31,975 bases of DNA from Oceanospirillaceae bacterium. GTDB lineage: Bacteria; Pseudomonadota; Gammaproteobacteria; Pseudomonadales; Balneatricaceae. Each line of letters begins with the position of its first letter. The stretch's first letter is position 1. Made by a program: the position numbers and the translations under genes. A model generated the notes under the pieces. That model was given only the letters and a program-made list of their open reading frames with translations. It did no database searches and was not told where the DNA came from. Positions 15,837-24,414 of the stretch are shown here, piece by piece. The stretch spans positions 20,364-52,338 of the forward strand of contig DPHD01000038.1 in assembly GCA_003523085.1 (NCBI GenBank). The letters run 5' to 3'.

Positions 15837-15864
15837 GACGCGTAGCGGGTTATAATGGACGCGT
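15837..15864. repeat. Direct repeat GACGCGT flanking a perfect -10 before sucA
   Basis: GACGCGT at 15837-15843 and 15858-15864, 21 bases apart (two helical turns); each contains the palindrome ACGCGT. TATAAT lies between them at 15851-15856. This may be an operator. Confidence 0.45.
15851..15856 (+). promoter_or_regulatory. Candidate internal promoter for sucA
   Basis: Perfect -10 TATAAT, 54 bases before the sucA ATG. No -35 hexamer lies at 16-18 bases; TTGCTT is 22 bases away. It would allow sucABCD expression apart from sdh. Confidence 0.4.
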
Positions 15865-15909
15865 TTGGTTAAGTTTGACCACAAACAAAGATTATTTGGT
15901 GATACCAAA

Positions 15910-18747
15910 ATGCAAGACAGCATGATGGAGCTGCAGAGGCGCGAGTCTCACTTTTCTGATGGAAACTTTGCGTACATGGAAGAAATGTACGAAATCTATT
16001 TGCGTGACCCCAATGCTGTACCTGAGCAATGGCGACAAGAGTTTGATCAATTACCTCGAGTGCCTGATGCCATCGCTGGCGACGTGCCTCACTCCACCAT
16101 AAAAGAGCACTTTGTTCTTTTAGGTAAGAATCAAAGCAAATCTCACCCGATTCAAACGGCGAGCTTGAGCAGTGATCACGAGCGTAAACAAGTAAGCGTT
16201 GTGCGCTTAATTAACGCCTATCGTGTACATGGCCATCAAGTCGCAAGTTTAGACCCGCTAGAACTCCAGCCTAAAGAAATAGTGCCAACACTTGATTTGC
16301 ATTTTCACGAGTTGTCAGCTGCCGATTTAGACACAGTATTCCAAGTGGGCGCATCTTACTTGGGCAAAGACGAAATGCCTTTGTCTGAGATCATTGCTGG
16401 ACTTGAACAGACATACTGCTCAACGGTAGGTTGTGAATACAGTCATATCGTTAATACCGACGAAAAGTTGTGGATCCGCCAACGTGTAGAGTCGGTTCGT
16501 AGCCACCCTAAACATACGGCTGAAAAGCGCACACATATTTTTGAGCGCTTAATTGCGGCAGAAGGCCTTGAAAAATACCTTGGGTCGCGCTTTGCTGGCG
16601 CCAAGCGCTTTGGCTTAGAGGGTGGCGAAACGCTAATCCCTATGTTGGATAACATTATCCAACGTTCGGGTAGTCACAAAGCCAAAGAAATTGTTATTGG
16701 CATGGCTCATCGTGGCCGCCTTAATGTATTAATCAACATCTTTGGTAAAAATCCGGTCGATTTGTTTGAAGAGTTTGAAGGTAAGCGCCCACTCAATACC
16801 TCGGGCGATGTAAAGTACCATCAAGGTTTTTCTACCAACGTCAATACCCCGGGTGGCGAAGTGCACATGGCTTTGGCCTTTAATCCGTCGCACTTAGAAA
16901 TTGCCAACCCGGTTGCTGAAGGTTCAGTACGTGCGCGTCAAGATCGACGTAAAGATACTGCAGGCGACACGGTGCTACCCATTTGTTTACATGGTGATGC
17001 GGCGTTTGCAGGTCAGGGCGTGGTCATGGAGACGTTACAAATGTCTCAAACCCGGGCCTATAAAACCGGCGGTACCATCCATATTGTGATTAACAACCAA
17101 GTGGGTTTCACCACCAGTAAAAAAGAAGATGCGCGCTCAACACCATATTGTACTGATGTAGCTAAGTTTGTTGACGCACCTATCTTCCACGTTAACGGTG
17201 ATGACCCTGACGCGGTGGCATTTGTGTCCGAATTGGCGCTAGATTACCGCAACGAATTTAAACGCGACGTGGTCATCGACTTGGTGTGTTATCGCCGCCG
17301 TGGTCACAATGAAGCGGATGAACCTTCGGGCACCCAGCCGCTCATGTATAGCGCCATCAAAGCGCGTAAAACAGTGGCAACCTTATACGGTGAGCAGTTA
17401 GTTTCGGAAGGTGTGCTTAGCGCTGCCGATATCTCTGTTTTTCAAAACGACTATAGGGATGCACTCGATAACGGCCAGCATGTGGCTAAGGCATTAGTCA
17501 CCGTGCCCGATGTTAGCTCGTTTGTAGACTGGAAACCTTATCTAGGTCACGAATGGACTGCTCCAGGGGACACTCGTGTTGCCTGTGATGTACTTAAAGA
17601 CTTAGGTCAGCGGCTTGACCAGGTGCCCGCCGGTTTTGTGGTACAGCGACAAGTTAAGAAAATCCTTGATGATCGTTTAAAGATGGCCGCTGGTGCGGCA
17701 GAAATTAACTGGGGTTTTGCCGAAGTGATGGCTTATGCTTCACTGGTAGAAGAAGGTTATCCAATCCGTTTAACGGGCCAAGATGTTGGCCGCGGTACCT
17801 TCTCCCATCGCCATGCCGTTTTACATGATCAGAAGGGTAGTGGTGCTTACGTACCGCTGCGTAATTTATCTGATCAACAGCCTGAATTTACCATCTTTGA
17901 TTCCTTATTATCAGAAGAAGCTGTGCTGGCCTTTGAATATGGTTATGCCTCTACGGCGCCTGAAGGTCTGGTGGTGTGGGAAGCGCAGTTTGGTGATTTT
18001 GCCAACGGTGCCCAAGTGGTGATCGATCAGTTTATTACCAGTGGTGAACATAAGTGGGGCCGTATGTGCGGCCTTACCATGTTGTTGCCCCATGGTTACG
18101 AAGGTCAAGGCCCAGAGCATTCCTCTGCACGTCTAGAGCGCTACTTACAGTTGTGTGCTGAGCACAATATTCAAGTTTGTGTGCCCACCACGCCGTCACA
18201 AATATTCCACTTGTTACGTCGTCAGGCCATTCGCCCTATGCGTAAGCCCCTGATCGTGATGACGCCTAAGAGTTTGTTACGGCATAAAATGGCCGTATCT
18301 AGTTTAGAGGACTTGTCTGAAGGCGCCTTCCAAACAGTAATCGACGATATTGACGACCAAAGTAAAGCCGACGTCAAGCGCTTGGTTCTAACCGGTGGTA
18401 AAGTTTATTACGACTTGTTAGAGCAACGTCGCTTAGGCAAGTTAGATCATGTTGCCATCGTGCGTATTGAGCAACTGTATCCATTCCCAGAGCAACGTTT
18501 GGAAGAAGTTCTAGCGCAGTATCCGAATTTGGAACTGACTGTTTGGTGCCAAGAAGAACCCCTTAACCAGGGTGCTTGGTATTGTAGTCAGCATCATATG
18601 CGTAAGGTGATTCACAAGGTTCAACCACAGTTGGACTTAATCGTGGCATCTAGACCTGCGTCGGCAGCACCTGCATGTGGCTATATGTCCGTGCACCTCG
18701 AAGAACAGCAGCATTTAGTGGCCCAAGCCTTGGGTTTAGAATCATGA
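15910..18747 (+). CDS. sucA: 2-oxoglutarate dehydrogenase E1 component
   Basis: Thiamine-diphosphate-dependent decarboxylase that starts the 2-oxoglutarate dehydrogenase complex. The 945 residues have the family N-terminus (SDGNFAYMEEMYEIYLRDP) used for E2 contact, the ThDP site HGDAAFAGQGVVMETLQMSQ near residues 360-380 with NNQVGFTT after it, GMAHRGRLNVL, and the C-terminal RIEQLYPFPEQ. I chose ATG 15910 because E. coli SucA begins with the same MQ(D/N)S and GGTGA lies upstream at 15898-15902; TTG 15865 would add 15 unrelated residues. It is followed by sucB after 50 bases. Confidence 0.96.
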   Translation: MQDSMMELQRRESHFSDGNFAYMEEMYEIYLRDPNAVPEQWRQEFDQLPRVPDAIAGDVPHSTIKEHFVLLGKNQSKSHPIQTASLSSDHERKQVSVVRLINAYRVHGHQVASLDPLELQPKEIVPTLDLHFHELSAADLDTVFQVGASYLGKDEMPLSEIIAGLEQTYCSTVGCEYSHIVNTDEKLWIRQRVESVRSHPKHTAEKRTHIFERLIAAEGLEKYLGSRFAGAKRFGLEGGETLIPMLDNIIQRSGSHKAKEIVIGMAHRGRLNVLINIFGKNPVDLFEEFEGKRPLNTSGDVKYHQGFSTNVNTPGGEVHMALAFNPSHLEIANPVAEGSVRARQDRRKDTAGDTVLPICLHGDAAFAGQGVVMETLQMSQTRAYKTGGTIHIVINNQVGFTTSKKEDARSTPYCTDVAKFVDAPIFHVNGDDPDAVAFVSELALDYRNEFKRDVVIDLVCYRRRGHNEADEPSGTQPLMYSAIKARKTVATLYGEQLVSEGVLSAADISVFQNDYRDALDNGQHVAKALVTVPDVSSFVDWKPYLGHEWTAPGDTRVACDVLKDLGQRLDQVPAGFVVQRQVKKILDDRLKMAAGAAEINWGFAEVMAYASLVEEGYPIRLTGQDVGRGTFSHRHAVLHDQKGSGAYVPLRNLSDQQPEFTIFDSLLSEEAVLAFEYGYASTAPEGLVVWEAQFGDFANGAQVVIDQFITSGEHKWGRMCGLTMLLPHGYEGQGPEHSSARLERYLQLCAEHNIQVCVPTTPSQIFHLLRRQAIRPMRKPLIVMTPKSLLRHKMAVSSLEDLSEGAFQTVIDDIDDQSKADVKRLVLTGGKVYYDLLEQRRLGKLDHVAIVRIEQLYPFPEQRLEEVLAQYPNLELTVWCQEEPLNQGAWYCSQHHMRKVIHKVQPQLDLIVASRPASAAPACGYMSVHLEEQQHLVAQALGLES

Positions 18748-18797
18748 ATGGGTTGATCAACTATACCCACATTATCATTAGAGCGAAGAGATAAACC

Positions 18798-20000
18798 ATG
18801 TCTATTGAAATTAAAGCCCCATCTTTTCCTGAGTCTGTGGCTGATGGCACTATTGCTACATGGCACAAGCAGCCAGGTGAGGCGTGTACACGCGACGAAC
18901 TAATCGTTGATATCGAAACCGACAAGGTGGTGATGGAAGTGGTTGCGCCTGCCGATGGCAGCTTAGCAGAAATTGTTATGCCAGAAGGCAGTACTGTACT
19001 GAGCAACCAGTTAATTGCTCGCTTTAGTGCAGGTGCTGCTGGTACTGCAGCCGCTGCACCTGCAGCCGCCCCACAAGCGGCCGACGCGCCTGCCGCTGAC
19101 GCATCGGATGTGAGCGGTCCAGCCGTGCGTAAATTGCTGCACGAAAACAACCTTAATGCTAGCCAAATTGCCGGCACTGGCAAAGACGGACGCTTGTTGA
19201 AAGAAGACGTCTTGAACCACTTGAAAGCGGCACCCGCTGCGCCTGCGGCAACTGCTGCTACGGCACCCGCTACGGCGGCCTCAAGCGGCCAGTTAAATCG
19301 TACCTCGCGTCGTGTGCCTATGACGCGTATGCGTTCCACTATCGCAAAACGGTTGGTGTCGGCGCAAAATGATGCGGCCATGTTGACCACCTACAACGAA
19401 GTGGACATGTCGCCAATTATGGCCTTGCGTAAGCAGTACAAGGCGCAGTTTGAAAAAGCCCATAACGGCACCCGTTTAGGCTTTATGTCGTTCTTTGTTA
19501 AGGCCGCAGCAGAAGCGTTAAAGCGTTACCCTGCAGTTAACGCCTCGCTGGACGGCAATGATATGGTGTATCACGCCTATCAAGATATTAGTGTAGCGGT
19601 CTCTACCGAGCGTGGCTTAGTTGTACCGGTGTTACGCGATGTTGACGCTATGAGCTTGGCCGATATCGAAAAAGGTATTGTTGGTTTGGCCACGCAGGCC
19701 AAAGAAGGCAAACTCACCATGGAAGAGATGCAAGGTGGCACCTTTACCATTACTAATGGTGGTATTTTTGGCTCTTTGTTGTCGACTCCCATCTTGAACC
19801 CACCTCAAACGGCCATCTTGGGTATGCACACTATTCAAGATCGACCGGTTGCCGAAAATGGCCAAGTGGTCATTCGCCCAATGATGTATTTAGCCTTGTC
19901 ATATGACCACCGGATGATTGACGGCAAGGAAGCAGTTCAGTTCTTAGTTACCATTAAGGAATTGCTGCAAGACCCAGCGCGTATATTGCTTGAGATCTAA
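18798..20000 (+). CDS. sucB: Dihydrolipoyl succinyltransferase (E2 of 2-oxoglutarate dehydrogenase)
   Basis: Core of the complex; transfers the succinyl group from lipoamide to CoA. Its 400 residues show one lipoyl domain (1-75) with lipoyl Lys43 in IETDKVV, an Ala/Pro linker (78-105), the E1/E3-binding domain (about 106-142, GPAVRKLL to VLNHL), a second Ala/Pro linker, and the catalytic domain ending SYDHRMIDGKEAV with His371 and Asp375. Start ATG 18798 has GAAGAG about 8 bases upstream. A hairpin separates it from lpd. Confidence 0.96.
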   Translation: MSIEIKAPSFPESVADGTIATWHKQPGEACTRDELIVDIETDKVVMEVVAPADGSLAEIVMPEGSTVLSNQLIARFSAGAAGTAAAAPAAAPQAADAPAADASDVSGPAVRKLLHENNLNASQIAGTGKDGRLLKEDVLNHLKAAPAAPAATAATAPATAASSGQLNRTSRRVPMTRMRSTIAKRLVSAQNDAAMLTTYNEVDMSPIMALRKQYKAQFEKAHNGTRLGFMSFFVKAAAEALKRYPAVNASLDGNDMVYHAYQDISVAVSTERGLVVPVLRDVDAMSLADIEKGIVGLATQAKEGKLTMEEMQGGTFTITNGGIFGSLLSTPILNPPQTAILGMHTIQDRPVAENGQVVIRPMMYLALSYDHRMIDGKEAVQFLVTIKELLQDPARILLEI

Positions 20001-20016
20001 GCCCGCGTTTAAACCT

Positions 20017-20050
20017 AAGCCTGCGCTGTGATCCAGTGCAGGCTTTCTAT
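20017..20050 (+). terminator. Hairpin between sucB and lpd (partial terminator or attenuator)
   Basis: AAGCCTGCGCTG pairs with CAGTGCAGGCTT through 12 pairs including one G-T, around a TGATC loop (20017-20045), followed by the mixed TTTCTATATT. The T-run is broken, so read-through is likely. Confidence 0.6.
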
Positions 20051-20064
20051 ATTGAGAAAATATT

Positions 20065-21510
20065 ATGTCCCAAGAATTTGATTTGGTTGTTATCGGTGGT
20101 GGCCCTGGTGGTTACGTTGCTGCTATCCGCGGCGCACAGCTGGGCTTAAAAACCGCGTGCGTAGAAAAATGGACTAACGACAAGGGCGCACCAGTATTAG
20201 GTGGTACCTGTTTGAACGTAGGTTGTATTCCATCGAAAGCCTTGTTGGATTCCACCCACAAGTTTCACGATGCAAAACATGAGTTTGAAGTGCATGGTAT
20301 TAACACCGGTGAAGTATCGATGGACGTGGCCACCATGTTGGCGCGCAAAAACACCATCGTAAATAACCTTACCATGGGTGTTGCTGGCTTATTTAAGGCT
20401 AATGGCGTAACCCTCATCCCTGGCACCGGTCAGTTACAAAAAGACCGTCTAGTAAAAGTCACCGCCGCTGATGGCAGTGAAACGCAACTAAAGGCCGCTA
20501 ATGTTATTTTGGCTGCTGGCTCTGTGCCAGTAAACATCCCACCAGCCCCATTAACCGATGATTTGATTGTTGATAACGAAGGCGCTTTGAATATCTCTGA
20601 AGTACCTAAGCGCCTATGTATTATTGGTGCTGGTGTTATTGGTTTAGAGATGGGTACAGTATGGCAGCGTCTAGGCAGTGAAGTGGTGGTGCTAGAAGCG
20701 ATGGATAGTTTCTTAGCTATGGCCGACAAAGATGTGGCCAAAGAAGCCGCTAAGTCTTTAAAGAAGCAGGGCATGGATATTCGCCTTGGTGCGCTTGTGA
20801 CGGGCACTGAAATCGTTAACAACGAAGTTAAAGTCGCGGTTAAAAAGGCCGATGGCGACACTGAGACCCTTACCTTCGACAAGTTGATTGTTGCTGTAGG
20901 TCGTAAACCCTATACTGAAGGCCTGTTATCGGCAGACTCAGGTGTGGGCTTGGACGAGCGTGGTTTTGTCCATGTAAACCTTCGCTGTAAGACCGATGCA
21001 CCGGGTGTGTATGCGATTGGCGACATCGTCCGTGGGCCTATGTTGGCTCACAAAGCCTCCGAAGAAGGCATGATGGTAGCCGATTTGATCGCCGGCCATA
21101 AGGCCTTGATTAACTACGACTGCATTCCTTCTGTGATTTACACGCACCCAGAAATGGCGTGGGTAGGCAAGACAGAACAACAGCTTAAAGCCGAAGGTGT
21201 AGAAGTTAAAGTGGGTAAATTCCCGTTTGCAGCATCTGGTCGTGCCATGGCTGCCAACGATACCGAAGGCTTTGTAAAACTGATTGCAGATGCCGAAACC
21301 GATCGCATCTTGGGCTGCCATATTATTGGTGGTAACGCCTCTGAGCTTATTGCTCAAGCTGTCATCGCTATGGAGTTTGGTTCCAGTGCCGAAGATTTGG
21401 CACTCACTGTGTTTGCGCACCCTTCATTGAGTGAAGCTGTACACGAAGCCGCATTAGCCGTGGATGGTCATGCCATCCACATGGCAAACCGTAAAAAAAG
21501 AAAAAAGTAA
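20065..21510 (+). CDS. lpd: Dihydrolipoyl dehydrogenase (E3)
   Basis: Flavoprotein that reoxidises dihydrolipoamide with NAD+. The 481 residues contain the FAD motif GGGPGGYVAAIRGAQLG, the redox disulfide GGTCLNVGCIPSKALL (Cys49, Cys54), the NAD motif GAGVIGLEMGTVWQRLG, YAIGDIVRGPMLAHKASEEG for FAD binding and the dimer-interface AHPSLSE (His452, Glu457). It ends in a very basic tail (RKKRKK). Its place between sucB and sucC shows it serves 2-oxoglutarate dehydrogenase; it may also serve other complexes. Start ATG 20065. Confidence 0.96.
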   Translation: MSQEFDLVVIGGGPGGYVAAIRGAQLGLKTACVEKWTNDKGAPVLGGTCLNVGCIPSKALLDSTHKFHDAKHEFEVHGINTGEVSMDVATMLARKNTIVNNLTMGVAGLFKANGVTLIPGTGQLQKDRLVKVTAADGSETQLKAANVILAAGSVPVNIPPAPLTDDLIVDNEGALNISEVPKRLCIIGAGVIGLEMGTVWQRLGSEVVVLEAMDSFLAMADKDVAKEAAKSLKKQGMDIRLGALVTGTEIVNNEVKVAVKKADGDTETLTFDKLIVAVGRKPYTEGLLSADSGVGLDERGFVHVNLRCKTDAPGVYAIGDIVRGPMLAHKASEEGMMVADLIAGHKALINYDCIPSVIYTHPEMAWVGKTEQQLKAEGVEVKVGKFPFAASGRAMAANDTEGFVKLIADAETDRILGCHIIGGNASELIAQAVIAMEFGSSAEDLALTVFAHPSLSEAVHEAALAVDGHAIHMANRKKRKK

Positions 21511-21550
21511 CTATTAACTTAAATTTAAATTTAAATAAACAGGCAATAGA

Positions 21551-22720
21551 ATGAATCTTCATGAATATCAAGGCAAACAACTGTTTGCCCAGTACGGCTT
21601 GCCCGTATCTAGCGGTATCGCCGTAGATACAGCCGAAGAAGCCATGGCGGCTTTTGATCAAATTCCAGGTGATACCGTGGTTATTAAAGCCCAGGTTCAC
21701 GCGGGTGGTCGCGGTAAGGCAGGCGGTGTTCAGCTCGTTTCCTCTAAGCAGGAAGTGGCTGACTTCGCTAATAAATGGTTAGGCAACCGTATGGTTACCT
21801 TTCAAACTGATGCAGACGGTCAACCCGTTTCTAAAGTTTACATCGAGCCTTGTACTGACATTGACCAAGAATTGTACCTTGGTGCAGTTGTGGACCGTAG
21901 CAGCCAGCGTATTGTATTTATGGCGTCTACCGAAGGTGGCGTAGAAATTGAAAAGGTGGCTGAAGAGACACCTGAGAAAATTCTTAAGGCCGAAATCGAT
22001 CCCTTAACTGGCGCGCAGCCATACCAAGCTCGTGATTTGGCGTTTAAATTGGGCCTTAAGGGCAACCAAGTTAAACAGTTTACCAAAATCTTTATTGGTT
22101 TGGCGCAATTGTTCCAAGACAAAGACTTGGCATTGCTAGAGATCAACCCCTTAGTCGTCACTAAGCAGGGCGACTTGCACTGTTTGGATGCTAAGGTAGT
22201 GATTGACAGCAACGCTGTGTATCGTCACAAAGACATTCAAGCCATGCATGACCCAAGCCAAGACGACCCACGCGAAGCCCATGCGGCATCTTGGGAGCTA
22301 AACTATGTTGCTCTAGACGGCACCATCGGTTGTTTGGTGAACGGCGCAGGCCTAGCCATGGGTACCATGGATATTGTTGCTACCCACGGTGGCTTCCCGG
22401 CCAACTTTTTGGACGTAGGGGGCGGTGCAACCAAAGAGCGCGTGACCGAAGCCTTTAAGATTATTTTGTCTGATGAACGTGTTAAAGCGGTATTGGTTAA
22501 CATTTTTGGTGGCATTGTACGTTGTGATTTGATTGCTGAAGGCATCATTGGCGCGGTTAAAGAAGTGGGTGTAAGTGTGCCTGTGGTTGTGCGTTTGGAA
22601 GGTAATAACGCTGAACTTGGTAGTCAAAAGTTGGCCGACAGTGGCCTTGATATTATTGCCGCCACCAGCTTGGCTGGTGCAGCCCAACAAGTGGTTGCTG
22701 CAGCTGGAGGTGAAGCATGA
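21551..22720 (+). CDS. sucC: Succinyl-CoA synthetase beta subunit (ADP-forming)
   Basis: ATP-grasp subunit that binds nucleotide and succinate; with SucD it makes ATP (or GTP) from succinyl-CoA. The 389 residues begin MNLHEYQGKQLFAQYG, a strict family opening, with the ATP-grasp stretch KAQVHAGGRGKAGGV and the later GGATKERVTEAFKIIL and NIFGGIVRCD. Length is standard. ATG 21551 follows an AT-rich 40-base gap with repeated AAATTT. The stop overlaps the sucD start (ATGA, 22717-22720). Confidence 0.97.
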   Translation: MNLHEYQGKQLFAQYGLPVSSGIAVDTAEEAMAAFDQIPGDTVVIKAQVHAGGRGKAGGVQLVSSKQEVADFANKWLGNRMVTFQTDADGQPVSKVYIEPCTDIDQELYLGAVVDRSSQRIVFMASTEGGVEIEKVAEETPEKILKAEIDPLTGAQPYQARDLAFKLGLKGNQVKQFTKIFIGLAQLFQDKDLALLEINPLVVTKQGDLHCLDAKVVIDSNAVYRHKDIQAMHDPSQDDPREAHAASWELNYVALDGTIGCLVNGAGLAMGTMDIVATHGGFPANFLDVGGGATKERVTEAFKIILSDERVKAVLVNIFGGIVRCDLIAEGIIGAVKEVGVSVPVVVRLEGNNAELGSQKLADSGLDIIAATSLAGAAQQVVAAAGGEA

Positions 22721-23592
22721 GCATCTTAATTAACAAAGACACTAAGGTGATTTGCCAAGGTTTCACTGGCGGTCAGGGTACTTTTCACTCTGAGCAAGCC
22801 ATTGAATATGGCACTAAAATGGTTGGTGGTGTAACACCAGGAAAAGGTGGTACTACACACCTTGGTTTGCCAGTTTTCAACACCGTTGCAGAAGCGGTTG
22901 CAGCGACAGGCGCAGAAGCCTCTGTGATTTACGTACCGGCTGCCTTTTGTAAAGACTCTATTCTTGAAGCCGCTAATTCCGGCATTAAGTTTATTGTTGC
23001 TATTACCGAAGGTATTCCAACTCTAGACATGTTGGAGTGTAAGGTGGTTTGTGATCAACTTGGCGCACGCTTAGTTGGACCTAACTGCCCGGGTGTGATT
23101 ACACCGGGTGAATGTAAGATTGGAATTATGCCTGGTCACATTCACTTGCCAGGTAAAGTAGGTATTGTATCTCGTTCTGGTACCTTGACCTACGAAGCCG
23201 TTAAGCAGACTACAGACTTTGGTTTTGGCCAGTCTACCTGTGTAGGTATTGGTGGCGATCCAATCCCAGGTACTAACTTTATTGACGTACTTGAATTGTT
23301 TGAAAAAGACCCAGCTACTGAAGCCATCGTTATGATTGGTGAAATTGGTGGTACTGCAGAAGAAGAAGCTGCAGCTTACATCAAAGCTAACGTCACTAAG
23401 CCGGTTGTATCTTACATTGCTGGTGTTACTGCACCTGAAGGCAAACGTATGGGTCACGCAGGCGCTATCATCTCTGGCGGTAAAGGTACTGCAGATGAGA
23501 AGTTTGCAGCCTTGAACGACGCCGGTGTTAAAACCGTACGTTCTTTAGCCGACATTGGCGCTGCACTTAAAGAAGTGACTGGCTGGAGCTAA
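22717..23592 (+). CDS. sucD: Succinyl-CoA synthetase alpha subunit
   Basis: CoA-binding, phosphohistidine subunit of succinyl-CoA synthetase, 291 residues. It shows the CoA-binding QGFTGGQGTFHSEQA near residue 14, GPNCPGVITPGECKIGIMPG, SRSGTLTYEA and the phosphorylated His247 in GKRMGHAGAIISGGKGT. The ATG overlaps the sucC stop by 4 bases (ATGA), as usual. It ends the TCA operon at a strong terminator 28 bases downstream. Confidence 0.97.
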   Translation: MSILINKDTKVICQGFTGGQGTFHSEQAIEYGTKMVGGVTPGKGGTTHLGLPVFNTVAEAVAATGAEASVIYVPAAFCKDSILEAANSGIKFIVAITEGIPTLDMLECKVVCDQLGARLVGPNCPGVITPGECKIGIMPGHIHLPGKVGIVSRSGTLTYEAVKQTTDFGFGQSTCVGIGGDPIPGTNFIDVLELFEKDPATEAIVMIGEIGGTAEEEAAAYIKANVTKPVVSYIAGVTAPEGKRMGHAGAIISGGKGTADEKFAALNDAGVKTVRSLADIGAALKEVTGWS

Positions 23593-23619
23593 GCTCTAGT
23601 TAAGTTTCTGCTTTAAACA

Positions 23620-23645
23620 AAAGGCCACCTTCGGGTGGCCTTTTT
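23620..23645 (+). terminator. Intrinsic terminator of the sdh/suc block
   Basis: AAAGGCCACC / GGTGGCCTTT with a TTCG tetraloop, followed by TTTTT. A 10-bp perfect stem, ending the sucCD transcript and separating it from vapBC. Confidence 0.92.
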
Positions 23646-23672
23646 GCGTTTCAGAGTAAGCTAGGGACTCGC

Positions 23673-23700
23673 TTGATATTCTAATTAAGACCAGTATACT
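23673..23700 (+). promoter_or_regulatory. vapBC promoter
   Basis: TTGATA (23673-23678), 16-base spacer, TATACT (23695-23700). Both hexamers match 5 of 6. The -10 lies at the centre of the palindrome at 23684-23709, so a bound repressor would cover it. Confidence 0.75.
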
Positions 23701-23709
23701 GGTCTTAAT
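23684..23709. promoter_or_regulatory. Perfect 26-bp palindromic operator of vapBC
   Basis: Half-site ATTAAGACCAGTA is followed at once by its exact reverse complement, with no spacer. It overlaps the promoter -10 and lies 18 bases before the antitoxin ATG, as expected for an autorepressed toxin-antitoxin operon. Confidence 0.8.
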
Positions 23710-23727
23710 GGATGTGAGGTGACTATC

Positions 23728-23985
23728 ATGAAAAATGCTAGATTGGTGCATGAGGAAATTGGGGTCTATGACGCTAAAACTAAATTGGCAGAACTGTTAA
23801 GGCGTGTTGAAGCGGGGGAGTCGTTTACTATTACTAATCGCGGAAACCCTGTTGCAGATATAATTCCCAGTCGAACTAGAAATGAGTCTAAAACGAAAAA
23901 GACAATAAAGGCCATGTTAGCTGCTAGAGTGAGCCCTATATCGGATGAATACTTAGCAGAGCTTAAAAACGTAGGACGAAAGTGA
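23728..23985 (+). CDS. Phd/YefM-type antitoxin (VapB-like)
   Basis: An 85-residue antitoxin. The N-terminal half has the Phd/YefM signature, VYDAKTKLAELLRRVEAGE followed by TITNRGNPVADIIP, which forms the DNA-binding dimer. The C-terminal part is charged and is expected to wrap the toxin. I chose ATG 23728 because GAGGTGA (23716-23722) lies 5 bases before it; GTG 23719 is in frame but falls inside that site. It is followed by the toxin after 3 bases. The protein should bind the palindrome upstream and repress its own operon. Confidence 0.88.
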   Translation: MKNARLVHEEIGVYDAKTKLAELLRRVEAGESFTITNRGNPVADIIPSRTRNESKTKKTIKAMLAARVSPISDEYLAELKNVGRK

Positions 23986-23988
23986 AAA

Positions 23989-24414
23989 GTGAGTGATTTT
24001 GTTCTCGATAATTCGGTTTCAATGCGTTGGTTAATGCCCAGTTTAAAACCGGACGACCAAAAATATGCTGACCTAGTGCTGGATAGCATATCCACTGCGG
24101 TTGCCATTGTGCCAACACTATGGCGCTTGGAAGTAGCCAACGTACTGCTAGTGTCAGAAAAGCGCAATTCGATTACGCCTGCAGCGAGTGCAGTATTTAT
24201 CGACCAGTTACAATCACTGCCCATTACTTTGGATTCTCAAACGACTAATCGGGTATTTGGAGACACCATGGCGATAGCGAGGCAGAATAATTTAACCAGT
24301 TACGATGCTGCGTATTTGGAGCTGGCGCTTAGGGAAGAGCTGCCCTTGGCTAGTTTAGATAGCGACTTGCTAAAGGCTGCCAAGAGCTTAGGTGTTGAAC
24401 GCTATTTGCTTTAA
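23989..24414 (+). CDS. PIN-domain toxin (VapC family ribonuclease)
   Basis: A 141-residue PIN-domain protein, expected to be a metal-dependent RNase that halts translation when not bound by its antitoxin. The acidic active site is visible: Asp7 in FVLDNSV, Glu48 in LWRLEVANVLL, Asp106 in TSYDAAYLELA and Asp124 in LASLDSDLLKAA. All are present, so it looks intact. The start is GTG 23989, 3 bases after the antitoxin stop. The stop TAA shares bases 24412-24413 with the metG stop on the other strand. Target RNA cannot be read from the sequence. Confidence 0.88.
   Translation: MSDFVLDNSVSMRWLMPSLKPDDQKYADLVLDSISTAVAIVPTLWRLEVANVLLVSEKRNSITPAASAVFIDQLQSLPITLDSQTTNRVFGDTMAIARQNNLTSYDAAYLELALREELPLASLDSDLLKAAKSLGVERYLL

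Noticed and set aside
18761..19390. 209-residue open frame antisense to sucB
   Set aside because: It mirrors the Ala/Pro-rich linker coding of sucB, has no ribosome site or known motif, and sucB is certain.
20938..21420. 160-residue open frame antisense to lpd
   Set aside because: Fully inside lpd on the other strand; composition is that of reversed coding DNA and no family motif appears.
21520..21537. AAATTT repeats between lpd and sucC as an operator
   Set aside because: Simple AT-rich DNA of this kind is common before genes and shows no specific dyad beyond low complexity.
23766..24224. 152-residue open frame antisense to vapBC
   Set aside because: It covers both toxin and antitoxin genes, which have clear motifs and signals; the antisense frame has none.
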